NCBI GenBank assembly: GCA_014607495.2
Contig: CP053148.1
Location: 9,176,001 to 9,240,000, forward strand
From: Carposina sasakii
Lineage: Eukaryota > Arthropoda > Insecta > Lepidoptera > Carposinidae
Length of the DNA: 64,000 nt
Direction of reading: 5' to 3'
In this document: piece after piece, positions 10,620 to 24,300 of the stretch
Layout of the letters: each line of letters begins with the position of its first letter
Position numbering within the stretch: the stretch's first letter is position 1
Made by a program: the position numbers and the translations under genes
The notes under the pieces: model-generated
The model's input: only the letters and a program-made list of their open reading frames with translations
Databases searched by the model: none
Told to the model about the DNA's origin: nothing

Positions 10620-12760
10620 TTGAGAGCAGGAGCACGGCGAACCGTGACTAGGACCACATGGCTACGGGACCAGAAATCAAAGGGACCAAATGCTGGTTAA
10701 CTTCCTATGGAGACTGGAAATGGCGACCAGATAAGAAGTCCAAACTTTCTAGCGAGACCTTGAAACTGATGTGACTTAGATGGGAAACACCAGAGGATGT
10801 TTTGCCAGATCCTCAATCGCTCAACAAAAAGATGCAGAGCATGGTGAGACGCGACCTCCAAAGCTGAAACACGCGCCTCGATCAAGAGGCAATTGAGAAA
10901 AATAGGGGTTGATAGTCTTTACTAGGGAAGCAGTCACCTGACAAAGCTCCGAACCTCGAATGGCCAAAGAGTCACACCTATACTAGAGGTTCTCGCTGAT
11001 ATTGAGGATTTCTACGCCTGGCTTGCACCAAAGAATCCCCTGACGCCAGCGCTCCAGAGATACACTCTCCAGCTACTTTACGGACGATGCCCCGGACGGA
11101 TATAGACGTAATCCGTGTGGCTCTCAGACAGCTTAAGAATAGGAAGGCTCACGGGAGGACGGAGTGCCCTCTGAGCATTAAGAAGCTCAGATGCCACTCC
11201 GTCCTCCCCGTGAGCTGAGGGAAAACCGGTCCACGAGGAGCACAAAAGGTTATTTAACTCCATAATAGCCAATGGGACTACTCCGAAGATGTAGAGCAGA
11301 CTAGGTGTAGTTGCATTGTTTTTCAAGAAGAGATACAAAATGCTCATCAAAAACTATAGGCCGATCACACTCCTGAGCTACGTCTATAAATCGTTCTTGA
11401 GAGTCGTTACGAATCATCTGGCATTAAGATTTGATGCCATCCAGTCACCGGAACAGGCCAGATTTCACAAAGAACCGTGGATCGCATCCATACTGTATGG
11501 CAGATTATGCAAAAGTCAGAGGATTTATATTGCTTTTGTGGATTATGAATTAGTCTCGACCCTTGGAATACCTACTTTGCCTGGCGACATGTGGAGGTAC
11601 TGAGAAATATCTACCACATAGCAACAATCTCAATTCAAACCTTTTGACGGCCGATTGGTGTAGTTGGTAGTGGCCCTGTCTGCGACGCCATAGGTCCTGG
11701 GTTCGAATCCCGGTAGGTGCAAACATTGATGTGATGAATATCGATGTTGTTTCCGAGTCATGGATGTTTATATACTTATCTATGTATTTATATAGTGCTG
11801 CTGGCACTAAGATTTGACGCCATCCAGTCACCGGAACAGGCCAGATTTCGCAAAGAACCGTGGATCATATCCACACTGTATTATGCAAAAGTCAGAGAAT
11901 GTATATTGTTTTGTGGACTATGAATTGGTCTTCGACTCCTTGGAATACCTACTTTGCAGCGATTCCAAACAGACTGGAGGTAATGAGAAATATCTACCAA
12001 ATAGCAACAATATCAATTCAAATCTAAACCTACCAAACAGATCAATCTGACTACTCCGAGATGTAAGACAGGGTGATATCATAATAATCCCCGAAACTCT
12101 TTACCAACGCGGTGAAGAAAGTCTTCAAGTAGCAAGCAGTGGGAAGAACGACGTCAACATCAATGGTGAATATCTCACGCTTTTCTTTGATAATAAAATC
12201 ATGATGGCTGATTAGCTACAAGACCTGCCTGAAATACCTGTCTAGTCTCAATGCTGCTTTGATGCATGTGGGACTCGGAATGCACCTGGATAAAGTCATA
12301 TTCAATGGGCACATCATTCCTGAGTCGGTTCCCGTCGTGGGTGTAGCCCTAGAAGTTGCCCAGAAGTATATATGGAAAACATTGCATTTGGTTAAAGACA
12401 AATTCAAAGGGGAATTCTCCAGAAGAGTGCAGCTTGGCTGGGCAGCGTTTGGAAAGTTGCGTCATATATTTGCGTCATCCATGCCACAATGCCTCAAGAC
12501 TAAGGTGTTCGATCAGTACGTCCTACCAGTCATGAATTACGGAGCCGAGACGTGAAACCTTACGGTGGGGCTGGCCCACCGATTGAATTTTACTCCAAAG
12601 GCTATGGAAAGGTCATGGAAAGGCTAATGGAAAAGACCGAAACAATTATCCAGCAGAAGACTGTGTTCTGGCCTAGAGGAATTATTCCTCTATGGTTCTG
12701 GCCACATCTGTCGTAGAACCGATGGACGGCGGAGATTTAATAATTTTGCTGACCAACAGC
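10620..12760 (+). pseudogene. RTE-type LINE remnant with internal duplication and SINE insertion
   Basis: Broken reverse-transcriptase frames run along the plus strand. They include KNYRPITLLSYVYKSFLRVV (about 11348), a degraded palm region, and VQLGWAAFGKLRHIFASSMP with YVLPVMNYGAET near 12430-12555. It aligns by eye with the better copy at 41018-42690. A stretch of about 200 bp is present twice (11418-11640 and 11801-12022), and a SINE (11646-11798) separates the two copies. Stops, frameshifts and indels show that it is long dead. Confidence 0.8.
11646..11798 (+). mobile_element. tRNA-derived SINE, truncated
   Basis: Starts GACGGCCGATTGGTGTAG. It has an A-box-like GGTGTAGTTGG and a B box GGTTCGAATCC, then the SINE body CCGAGTCATGGATGTTT. 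The 3' part present in the copy at 15485-15755 is missing. Pol III boxes are seen, but this is a retroposon and not a working tRNA gene. Confidence 0.8.
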
Positions 12761-14149
12761 AATTTCGGTGAATACAGTAATACCACCAAATCCACCAAAA
12801 TAGCCACACCAAAATTGCAATTTTGTAGTTTTTCGTAAATAAGTAATGACATATACCTAGTATTTACGCTTTTCGATTCTCTTTTAATTGAAATAGTTCC
12901 CCATTAATTTTGCTGTCCATTAAAGCTCATTCTGTTACAAGTTTTACCAATATTTCAAATTTAGACACCAATATTGCAAAAACACTGTCGCACTTATCTG
13001 AAAAAGATTTCATACATTTCTGACGGGAAAACTATAGCACGTGGAGCAGAACTGATCACGATGGGTGGGTGATCTGATCAAGACATGCTTAAAATAGGGA
13101 TATGTTCCTAATTCTTCGAAACGCACTGTAGGGATGTATATAGTTTTATAATTTATAATTTTCACCAAAATTGTGTATTTCGCTCGGACAGATCTTCTAT
13201 AGGTAGTTAAAATTTATAACTTTATTTTAATTTATACTATTAATTAGTAGATTAACTTAATATGTTCAGAAAATAATATTATTAATAATTTTATAAAATA
13301 ATATTAGTTTTGTTTGTATTTCTTACGATTTTTCATCAAACAATGAAAGTAGGTACACATTAAAGTAGATTGTGGACAGACCACCAAAATATGAAATGAG
13401 TAGTTAATTAATTTTTATCTCTTAAAATATTCTATACAGGAGATTTTTAATTATTGCCTAGGTAACATTAGCATACAATACGATAGGCAGCGGTAAGTAC
13501 TTGGTTTTACTTTAGTGTGGGTCAGTTTTCTTAAAATTTATTTGTTTGGCTGGCATAAAAAATAAGGTATATGGAATATTTATGTATTCAATATGTATAA
13601 TACATTTATTGCATAAATATTCTAAAAGTCAGTTTATCCAAATGCGTTGTGGACCGTTTATACATTTTTTTTGGTCAGTGACGCCGCATACCTGAAAAAA
13701 ATACGACTGTGCAATTCACTCATTAATTAATATCTGAGTTAACCCAAATGTTTTTTTTTGAAGCTACCCTTCGTTAACCATTAACCTACCTAACTGTCCC
13801 CTATATAAGGAGTTCACACAAAAGCAGCATTTCATCAAAATTGGTCCAGCCATTTAGAAGGATTTATGTTAGAAATTTTATTTCTCCTGTTAGAACTTTG
13901 GGACCACCTCAGAAGTTCATAACCAAAAAAAATTTTTGAAATCCGATAATTGACGGAAATATCGGCAGACTGCGGTGCAGGCCTCATTAGCTGTGTCGAA
14001 TATTCAAAAATATACGCCGCGAAAAAAATTTAGTCCAGCCATTTAGAAGGAGTTCAGGTATATTCTTGATGGTTTTTTCATAGTCCGGCAGACTGCGGTG
14101 CATCGCTGTGTCGATCTCAGTAATGTTTCCTTTTCCTTACATAAATAAA
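12761..14149. other. intergenic; no gene seen
   Basis: AT-rich DNA. Two similar CAGCCATTTAGAAGGA passages (about 13850 and 14037) suggest an old Helitron-like fragment with a short internal duplication. Nothing else can be supported. Confidence 0.3.
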
Positions 14150-14296
14150 TCTTCTATACTTGCGTTTGTAATGGATTTCCTTCTAAACGGTTGGACAGAT
14201 TTTCAAGAAATAAATGGCAACAGTGTGCTCGCTACGCTCACGCTATAATATTTACTTTATAAATTTTTTAACACATTCAGTGCCGGCGACTACTTA

Positions 14297-14474
14297 TCAC
14301 ACTATTATTATAAAGGCAAAAGTTTATGAGTGTGTATGTTTCTTACTTCTTCACGTCTAAACGGATGGAGCGATTTTAATAAAATTTTGTATGGAGTCAG
14401 CTGACAACCTGGATTAACACATAGGCTGTTTTTTTTCTGCAGTCCACGTGGACGGAGTCGCGGGTTACAGCTAG
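14297..14474 (+). mobile_element. short non-autonomous Helitron, both ends present
   Basis: Begins TCACACTATTATTATAAAGG and ends CGCGGGTTACAGCTAG, followed by T. The internal CTGCAGTCCACGTGGACGGA is the standard pre-terminal block of lepidopteran Helitrons. Length is 178 bp, with no helicase. Confidence 0.8.
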
Positions 14475-14673
14475 TTGTACATAAATAACTTTAAAAAAGT
14501 GTTGTTAAATAAACTAATATCCCGTTTTGAGTCAAAAAATAAATGGTCACGTTATGTATAATGATTAATGCGACCAATACCAAACTGTATTCCCGCGATT
14601 TATTTGCTGGCAGCCCTGGTACGATGGATTTGTATCCAGGTCAGCAAACTTTAATAAAAATTGTACAAAAAAA

Positions 14674-15238
14674 GATTCCGCGGGAAAAGCTGGAAGGGTG
14701 CAGGTGTGATTTTCTTGTGAAAATCATGTGTCCGTAAAATTTTTCTGGTATTTATATTTTGTACTTGTGAATGGCTTGCATGTTTTATACGTCCGTAAAC
14801 TTTTCATGTAATGTTTAATAATTTTTCTGGTAGATTTTCCCGACGTTTCCAGTTATAAAGACAATTTTGGTTACTTGTTTCCTTCGATGAAAAAAAAGTG
14901 AATCTAGTGCGGCGGGAAAAGCTGGAAGGGTGCATCAAAAATTGGTTTTATGTGTCCGTATGTGTTTTCTGGTAGGTAAGCTAAGTAAAACTTTAGTCGG
15001 AATGCGATGTAAGTTGTTTCTCTTCATGACTAACTTTACACTTGGCTCATGTAAGTTGTTTCTGCAATTATTTTTCATTTTGACTAACTTTACACTTGTT
15101 CTTGAGGATTTTCCCGGCGTTTCCATTCATCATCATTATTATCATCCATCATAAATTCAGAAATCATTTACTAAAGACAATGGCTGTATGGGCTTAGTTC
15201 CCCTTGCCTTTCCTTCGGGATAAACTAAACAAAAAAAA
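14674..15238 (-). repeat. dispersed repeat family A, minus copy with duplicated end
   Basis: Inverse of the copy at 556-964. The CGGGAAAAGCTGGAAGGGTG end occurs twice (about 14680 and 14912), so a partial copy abuts a fuller one. A TAAGTTGTTTCTSYA-type segment is also repeated near 15010 and 15050. The right end is CTTCGGGATAAACTAAAC and an A run. Confidence 0.7.
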
Positions 15239-15388
15239 AATCTTTTATTTAGTATTGTCTGGTGTAGTCTGTGTCTGGTAGTCAGAGTAGGATTAATATA
15301 TGATTAATATTCACTTATTATAAAAACTAATTGCTTATTATTTACTTGATTTATACCTACTAAGCCGGCCACTGCAAACAAGATCATA

Positions 15389-15397
15389 ATGCTCAAG
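15389..15397 (+). CDS. HSD17B10: HSD17B10 coding exon 1 (three codons)
   Basis: ATG CTC AAG is followed at once by the donor GTAAGA. Joined to exon 2 it gives [12 protein letters not shown], the expected start of the family. The 5' untranslated part extends upstream and its limit is not visible. Confidence 0.8.
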
Positions 15398-18300
15398 GTA
15401 AGATGTGAGATACCAAATCCCTGGTAAGATGTAATTTTTTATTATTATTATGTATAGATATAAAGAAAAGGGAATTGCATATTTGACGGCCGATTGGTGT
15501 GGCTGATAGTGACCCTGCCTGCGACGCCATATGTCCTGGGTTCGAATCCCGGTAGGTGCAAACATTGATATGATGAATATTGATGTTTGTTTCCAAGTCA
15601 TGGATGTTTCTATACCTATCTATGTATTTATATACCGTTACATCGATCTTAATGTGGCACTGTTGTGAAATGTGTGAATATATTTTATATTTATTTATAT
15701 ATTTAATTTATCTTGAATTGTTGCAAAATGGTCACAGTCTAATAAATTACCTATCTAAAGTCATGACATTAAACATTAAAAAATACTCACATCATCTTTT
15801 GTAAAACTTGCTCCTCTTGTTGCTTATTTCAGGGTCTAGTTGGTTTGGTCACTGGGGGATCATCAGGGCTGGGTCGTGCTACTGCAGAATTGCTGGTAAA
15901 ACAAGGAGGTCGTGTGGTCATTTGCGACCTGCCTTCTAGTCCAGGTCAAGATGTGGCGAAGCAGCTAAAAGAAAATGCTACATTTGTACCTGTTGATGTG
16001 AGTGATGTTTCGTAATTTAATTATATGTTTTTAAAGAACTACCTATGTATGCATAAAGATAGGTAGTTCTTTAACCACCTCTTTTTCAGAAAAATAGGCA
16101 GTAGTCACAGACTTTCATTTGCTGAAATATTAACTTATTATTATTTTATTTATCATACTTATATCAACACTTTAATAACCAAGACCACCATTACATTATA
16201 GATAGGTGGTCTTTGCTCTCAAATGTTCATATATGTATTATTACTTATAAACTATTTTCTACATACAAGACATATTGTAGATTACCAAGCAATTAACAAA
16301 ATCTTGTTAATAACTAGGTAACATCAGAGCAGGATGTGCGCAATGCATTGCAGACTACATTAGACAAGTTTGGTCGGCTTGATGTCACAGTCAACTGTGC
16401 TGGTGTTGCTAATGCTATTCGAGTTTATAACTTCAAGAAGAGCCAACCTATGGACCTGAAGGACTTCCAGAAAGTTGTAGAGGTATAGTAAAATGAAGTC
16501 ATTTTTTATGTGGTTTTGGCATGACAAGTTGCTTAATTAAAAATGTTGGCTATGTCAAATCTGTAGTTTGACTGTAGATGATCATCATCAAAATCTGATT
16601 TTGAAACATATTCTGCTAGCAGACTTTTACATTTGCAAAACACTTAATTTATATAATAATTAAGTAAATACATACATTAATTACAATTTTTAGTCTGAAT
16701 ATTATTTTATTACATACTAGTGGACCTCCCGCGACTCCATCGGGGCGCACTGCAGGAAAAACAAAATGTTGTAATTATCGGGGATGAAAATATTACCCCA
16801 GGATAATGATTGTGTTATCCTGATATGTATGCTGTATTATTGTAAAGTTTAATCAAAATACATATAGTAGTTTTCGCGTTTATAATATTCAAATAATATT
16901 ATATAGTAGGATTATTTTTGATACATAGGTACTTACTTGTATACCTATATACTGTAAGGTAAACTATGTGATTTCCAGGTGAATCTAATAGGCACATTCA
17001 ATGTGATTCGCCTAGCGTCGGGTCTGATAGGTAAGAACGCGCCTGATGCGGACGGACAGAGGGGCGTCATCGTGAACACTGCCAGTATCGCCGCTTTCGA
17101 TGGACAGGTTTGGCACCGCTGGTTTTATTAAACTATATATTATTTTTGTAGAAGAGTGTGTTTCACCAAATAGTATCTTTGAACGATGTGTCATCATCAT
17201 TTTCTTGCCCTCATCCCACCCATTCTTTCGAAACTCATCTTGCCAAGAATTTGGCGTTTGTTTTACGGCCAGGTGCCTGCCTAACGCTAAGCTACCACGG
17301 GTATAGCTAAGTGTCAAAATCCGTACAAATAAATTCTGTGGTACAGGCCCGCGACTGGGATCGTTCCGACTGTACGAATGGCTCACGTCTTAATTAGTTC
17401 TGAGATCGGGCACAGGAGTTATTCTATGAAATTGTTTTAATTTTGCTAAAAGCATGGGCGACAGTCAGGTGGCCAGTTATAAAAGTAATGCATCAAATAT
17501 TTTTTGCCGTTCCCATAGAAATTTCGGGAAATGCTTTGTTATTGCTCCCCGGTACTCAAGAAACATACCTACCTACCTACATCAAATTTTAGCATCATAC
17601 ACGCGGTTGTTTCTACTGTGTGTTGTCTGTCAATAGTATTCGTACCTAAATCATTCAGCACAGCTATGCTGATGCGGGGCTTCACTAGAATACACCAACT
17701 GCATCTCTTTCCATGCACGTCGTAAGAGTCAACTAAGGAACTCAAGGGTATTCTCTCGGACGATAAACTAGCCCTGCTGTAGGATCTCCTTTTTGATCTT
17801 GCAGTAGTCTTGGCTACACCAAAAATCATTCGGCAATAGAACATTTTTATTATGATAAAGAAATGTGAGAGTTCATGTTGTACTGTTTGTAGATTGGCCA
17901 AGCGGCGTATTCGGCGTCTAAAGCGGGCGTTGTGGGCATGACTCTGCCCATAGCAAGGGACCTCGCCAAGCAAGGCATCAGGGTAGTCACCATAGCTCCA
18001 GGTCAGTTTACTAACCACAGATTACATAATACTTATCACGTCCAATACCTAAAAGGCCTTACTATTAAAACCCTAAATCTGGGTATAAGCTATACACAGT
18101 TTTATTTGACAGATCTTACTAATATTCACTGGGGGCTCGTCCTAAGGAGCGCTGGTGCAGTGCACTCCCACCCACGAAGATTACATAGGCAACCTATATT
18201 TCTCTATAATTATCTTTCAATTCTACTATGTTTATACAATAGTGTCTACGCGTTCGTCTTAAGTAAGTTGTAATCTTATGTATCGAGTGGAGCGCTAGCG

Positions 18301-21300
18301 ATCGGGCTCTAATGAAACGAAATTTGGTACGATTCCTAGTATTGTATTCAATGAGTGCGAAAGAGACATACAGACATAGGCCGGCTCGTGAAACAGAATA
18401 TTTCGTATGAAAAATTAGCCTAATCTGGAGCACTGCTCACATTAATTCGCAGTGTGCGTATGCGGCCACTAGATTCAAAATTCAAATTCGAAATCATTTA
18501 TTCGACATGAAAGCATTAACAACTTGTTTTTCGATTGTCTTTTTATATGTTACTTTCTATGTTCGCACCCCAAAATGAAACCGCTACCAAATAAAAAAGG
18601 AGATGAATAAAAAAAAAATCGCAATGCTTTTGCTTTGGCAACGGTCACCACCCCAAGATGTCGCTTAGTCCGAGTTAGAACGCGATATGGTTGTCTTTAA
18701 TGTGTTTCATTAGGTCATCTGAATTAATAAGAGTGAGGTTGCACCAGAGTAGCCAACCCTACAGTTTTAACTGTAGATCTACAGTTTTTTGGAAATTCTC
18801 TCAGTTTTTAGTTTAGGCCTCGATATCTACAGTTTTGTGCTTATGATTCTAGCGCCACCTTTATTTGCTACGTGGTAGTCCGTGCACTCAGCTTCAGTGA
18901 AACCAACTATCATCGAACCTGAGGTACTCGTTATAGTCATCAATCGATTTAATAGATGGCGTTAGTTTTGGATCGGTCACACAACCCGCCTGCCCAGCGT
19001 GGTGACTATGGGCAAACCTCCCCTGTGGCAGTAGCCTTGTGGCGTACTCTGGGGGAGGCCTACGTCTAGCAGTGGACTGCAATAGGCTGAAGAAGAAGAA
19101 GTATTGGATAGTCGTAGATTGTTTCGGTCGATGTCTGTTTTACTGACATTCTATTTTTCTTACTGGGGAATCCCCGCGGATGCTTTGACAATCGAGATAT
19201 ATGTACTTGATTTTTTTTTTTTTAGTTTATCCCGAAGGAAAGGCAAGGGGAACTAAGCCCATACAGCCTAATCATTGTCTAGAAAAATGAATTCTGTTCA
19301 AAGAAATGAATTTATGATGGATGATAATGATGATGATGAATGGAAACGTCGGGAAAATCCTCAGGAACAAGTGTAAAGTTAGTCAAAATGAAAAATTATT
19401 GCAGAAACAACTTACATGCGCCTATGAAGAGATCGTAATCCGGCTAAAGTTTCACTCGGCTTACCTGCGTATAAAACCATGCACACGCACTAGATTCACA
19501 TCACAAGTAATCAAAATATAACTTATCTACCAGAAAACATCACTTTACGGACACATACAAGCCATTTACAAATAATTTTTGATTTTCACAAGAAAATTAC
19601 ACCTGCACCCTTCCAGCTTTTCCCGCCGAATCCATATGTACATAGCTCGTAAACATTACTAATTTTATTTGACATAATGTAGGTCCCTATCTTTATGACT
19701 TTTGATATTAAATTTGATTAAAACTTCGATAATCACATGAATTTTCTTGTTTTTAATTGCCTCTCTAAAATGTATTCTATTTATTACCATCATTAAATTA
19801 AAAAAATATTAAGCTGTAGATTTACTGTTTATTAATTTGATATTTACAGTTTTCTACAGTTTTTTTTAGTATATCTACAGTTTAGCGTGTCCTGGGGGTT
19901 GGCAACACTGGGTTGCACTTACATCATATCATTCGTCAAGGGAGTGAACAAACATGCAAGGCGTTTCCAAACAAATTTTGCATGCGCTCATGTAAAATGT
20001 GAACCCCCATCTAAAATTATCAGGCGCCGCGCCTTCTAATATTATAATGCGAATGTTTGTGAGTATGGATGGATAGATAGATGGATTTTTGTTACTCTTT
20101 CACGTAAAAACTGCTGGAGCGATTATAATAAAATTTGGTATGGAGTTAGCCTACACCCTGGATTAACACATAGGCTACTTTTTATCATCATTATAATTGC
20201 GACATGTTGTTTTTTCTGCAGTCCACGCGGATATATTTTGCTGTCAAAAATCAAGTATAACAAGATTGTAAAGTTATAACTTTACAATCGGTTTTTTAGT
20301 AGCAGGGTAAGTCTTTTTCAATGTGGCAGCCTTGTATACTATGGAATAGTGACAAACGAAGTAGTGACTACAAAACTAACATATTAGTCTGATTTTTACT
20401 GGTATGTATTGGATTTTCACTAACGTCATGTCTTTGACACTCGCCGGACTAAGAGGAATCGATTGACGTATGAATCATAAAAATCGGCCGAGGCGTTTGG
20501 TCTGTCTAGTGCTTCAAAGGAACATACAAAAATACATACATAGGCTGTTAAACACAATACCACTTCTTTGCGTCGCGCAGTCGGGTAAAAATATAAAAAT
20601 TGCATTAAAGAAAAATAACCTTTCTATAACGGTCGCCCACGTGACAGGGCGTTACACTCGTGCAAAGCCGGGTCGGATGCCTAGTAATACATATAGTATA
20701 ATAGTAGCTTTAGCTGTAGTTATTCCTCTACCTGTGTACCCCTTGTGATTCATTCAGTTGTGTTGTTGCAAAAAAAGCAGCATACACTCTGAATGGCACA
20801 TTGTTTAAGCCTCTTAAAGATTAAGGAGATATCAAAGAAATTATCTATACTAATATTATAAAGAGGTAAACTTTGATTCTTTGTTTGTTTTTTTTTGCAG
20901 CGAATAGGCTCCGAAACTACTGGACCGATTTCAAAAATTCTTTAACCGTTAGAATCCTTATTGGACCCGGATGAACATAGGCTATAGGGTTTCGCATAAG
21001 TTCCTCTGGGCCGGAATAAATATGAATTAAATACAAAAAAAAAAACCATTTGACGCATGAAGGTATAAATTTGACATACACCATAGAATAACAAGTCCCC
21101 AGAAGGAGTTATCAAGGACAGATGTATTCCGCGCAGTGAAGCAAAAACGAGTCAAAATTCCTGCATCTTCTGCTCATCTTACCCGCCGATTGTTGCCAAA
21201 TCGATAAATATTATCAGTTTTTTTAGATACAGTTAGTGTGATCACGCACACTTTTGAAGCAATTTTTTCTTGTTCTGGGAATTTATTATTCTGTGACGTA

Positions 21301-24300
21301 CAGATGACATGACACAACATGACAGCTGAAATTTGTTTTTTTTTTGTTTGGTTTATCCCGAAGAATACTAATTTTAAACTCGTTCTTAAGGATTTTTCCG
21401 ACGTTTCCACTCATCATCATTGTCATTCATCATAAATTCAGAATACATTTTACTAAACAATGATTAGGCTGTATGGGCTTAGTTCTCCTTGCCTTTCCTT
21501 CGGGATAAACTAAAAAAAAATAATCCCGAAGAAAGAGCATGAGGAATACAGCCTCCATACAGCCATTGTTTTAGTACTGATGATTTCAGAATTTATGATG
21601 ATGAATGGAAACATCGGGAAAATCCTCAAAAACGAGTGTAAAATTAGTCAAAATAAAAAAGAATGCGAAAACAAGAGACACGAAGAAACGGACACATGTA
21701 TACAAATAAATTTTAAATTTCCCAAGTAAATTCGTCCCACTCCCTTTTGGTGTTTATGTTCGTTAGGAGGTATAAGAGAGTACTAAGAACGGATTTCCCA
21801 AAATTCCCATGGGAATGGGGCAGACAGGAATTCCAAATTTTTACCGAAATTTCCACTACCGGAACAAATTCAATAAGTATAAAAATAAACCGTTTGACGT
21901 ACACAGATGAAATTTGGTGTGTATGTTTGTTAGGGGGTGTAAAAGACTATTAAGAACGGGTTTCCCGAAATTCCCATGGGAACGGCACAAACGGGAATTA
22001 ATTTTTTTTTATGAAAACCACATATTCGGTAGGGAGCACAAAGAGCGAATTTCCCGTAATTCCCACGGGAACTGGACAAACGGGAATTCCCAATTTTGAC
22101 GAAAACCATTTGACACAATATAATGATGAAATTTAGTAGGGAGTGTGAGGAGACACTGAGAACGTATTTCTCGAAATTTCCACCTGAACGGGACAAACGG
22201 GAATTCAATTTTTTTACGAAAACCGCTATAAAAATAAAGCAGAAATCGGGCATGTCTATTCGTTGGGGAGTGCAAGAAAGCACTAAGAACGGATTTCCCG
22301 AAATTCTTACGGGAACGGGACAAACGGGAATTCCCAATTTTTACGCAAACCGATTGACACATAATGATGAAATATGACAGGTATATTCGGTAGGAAGTGT
22401 AAGGAAGCACTGAGGACTTATTTCCCGAAATTCCCACGGGAACGGGACGAACGGAAATTCCAAATTTTAGAGGATATGTACCGAAGCGAAGCGAGGGCGG
22501 GTCACTAGTTTACTAATAAAATGAGCTTCATTGAAGCGTAATTGAAAAATACGCCATTGTTATCTTACAATGCTCGAGAACCCGGACTTAAGTAATATAA
22601 CAGGTTTTATTAGGGCGAAAATTAGTCATAATATACTTATATAATCAGTCTAGATGAATGCAAAGTTAGTGTTAAATAAAAGATTTCTCACGCGATGAGA
22701 CCAGTAAACTCACACAGATGATGTATTCATGACAGGATACGAAATTTCACCACATTATATACATACAGCCAAACAAGGCGACGAATTATTTCCATTTTAA
22801 TGACTGATTTGATCGGTGATGTACTTCTTACATCTTTCATGATTTTTGCTAAGCGCTTGTTAGATCGAAGCCCATCTTTTTTGCTTAACTCATGTGTTCT
22901 TCCTTAAGGGGTCTGGCCACTCTGGCAAACCGAGAAATGCACTTTTTTGTTTTTTAATTAATAAATCCGAAACTACCCGTCGGAATATTTTTATTATTTA
23001 GGTCATTATCATAAAGAGTTTCAAGAGTAACATCATAAAATTTTATTGGAAAATATTTAAAAATGACGCCGTGACGTTAGTTGCCGCGGAGGTCCTCCAC
23101 ACGATACGCGCGGTCCTTGTCCCACCTGGAACTCTGTTATGGTGCATCTGAAAAACAACAAAAAAAATCACGTTCTTACAATGTAGTGTGACTACAATGT
23201 AGCGTAGCCGTTTTGTTTTTCGAACGTTAGAAAAATTATGGGAGCCGCAAATACAAAAATTATCATTTTTTAGCGATATTTTTCAAGCAAAAGGATTAAT
23301 AAGAAAAAAACTAATCAAGTTATCGAAAAAATCCTACGTAACATTGTAGATAATGTATCTGAGAATATTCGATGAAAATTTGAAAGCAATCGGACGGCTA
23401 GTCTTCGAGATTCCAAAGGTACCAGGTCAAAAAATATAGTTTCGAGATAATCGCAAAAGAAAGTAGGCGAGTCTTACCTTTAATCAGCGATCCCTGGACC
23501 ATAGACAACTCCTTCGGCAGCTGATTGACAGTCTTGGGCCCTTCTTTGACCGTCCCTTCGTGCTGTTCTTGCTTCCTTAGAATCGTTTTGAATGAATTGA
23601 ATTGAATGGCACTCAACCGCTCGCAGTAGCGCCAAAAAGCTCGCAGTGGCGAATAACCGCCGGCAGTGGTGCTCAAACTTGACCAATGTGGCTGTAATTT
23701 TGCCAATATCGAGTGTTTCCATACGCAACAGGTCTTAAAATATTCGTTACAGTACAGGATTCATAAAAAAAAAGACAAAAAATCAAAATTCAGGGTGGCC
23801 AGACCCCTTGATGGAACAGATCTTATCTTCCGGTTTTGTTTAACATTAAAAACTGCTTTGTTTGTGTCATCTTAATAGGTATGAATTAACATTCTTTCAT
23901 TGTGACCAATCTTGATACAAAGAATATGTAAATATTTAATTATTTTCATTTCTGTTTATGTTTTCACTTTTATAACAAATGGTGGAAATCCGCTATCAAT
24001 AAATATACGAGGTACATACAAGACTTTTATATGTTAATCGTTTCCTTGTTCTTCAGGCTTAAGACATATCAATGGAGTTTGTTGACTTTTAGCTCTGGAA
24101 AAAGTTGTTATGTTCTTTTCTGTTCCGTAAAAATATATTGAAGCGTGCTTAGCGAAGCCTTTCAAAGGTCATGGTGGCACACTATCTTAGCACCGCAACG
24201 GCACAGCCGCTGCACGCCATCGCCTCGTATTCAGGCTACGGCTAGTCGCCAGCGCACTTATTTATTTAACTACGGGTCGTCCGCACGATGCAATCTTGCA

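Larger units (their letters stand above)
18745..19910. mobile_element. hAT element with perfect 8-bp TSD and nested repeats
   Basis: Left end CAGAGTAGCCAACCC, right end GGGTTGGCAACACTG. Flanks GGTTGCAC at 18737-18744 and 19911-19918 are identical. Both ends share CTACAG-rich subterminal words (ATCTACAGTTT). Inside lie an RTE/SINE tail (18978-19098) and a family A copy (19211-19631), both later insertions. There is no transposase. Confidence 0.85.

Noticed and set aside
11646..11720. tRNA gene
   Set aside because: A and B boxes are present but the sequence continues into a SINE body shared with 15485-15755, and the tRNA fold is not kept.
21930..22437. Two overlapping minus frames of 135 and 142 codons
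   Set aside because: They are translations of the tandem repeat. The peptide repeats itself with the DNA period and both frames are open for the same reason.
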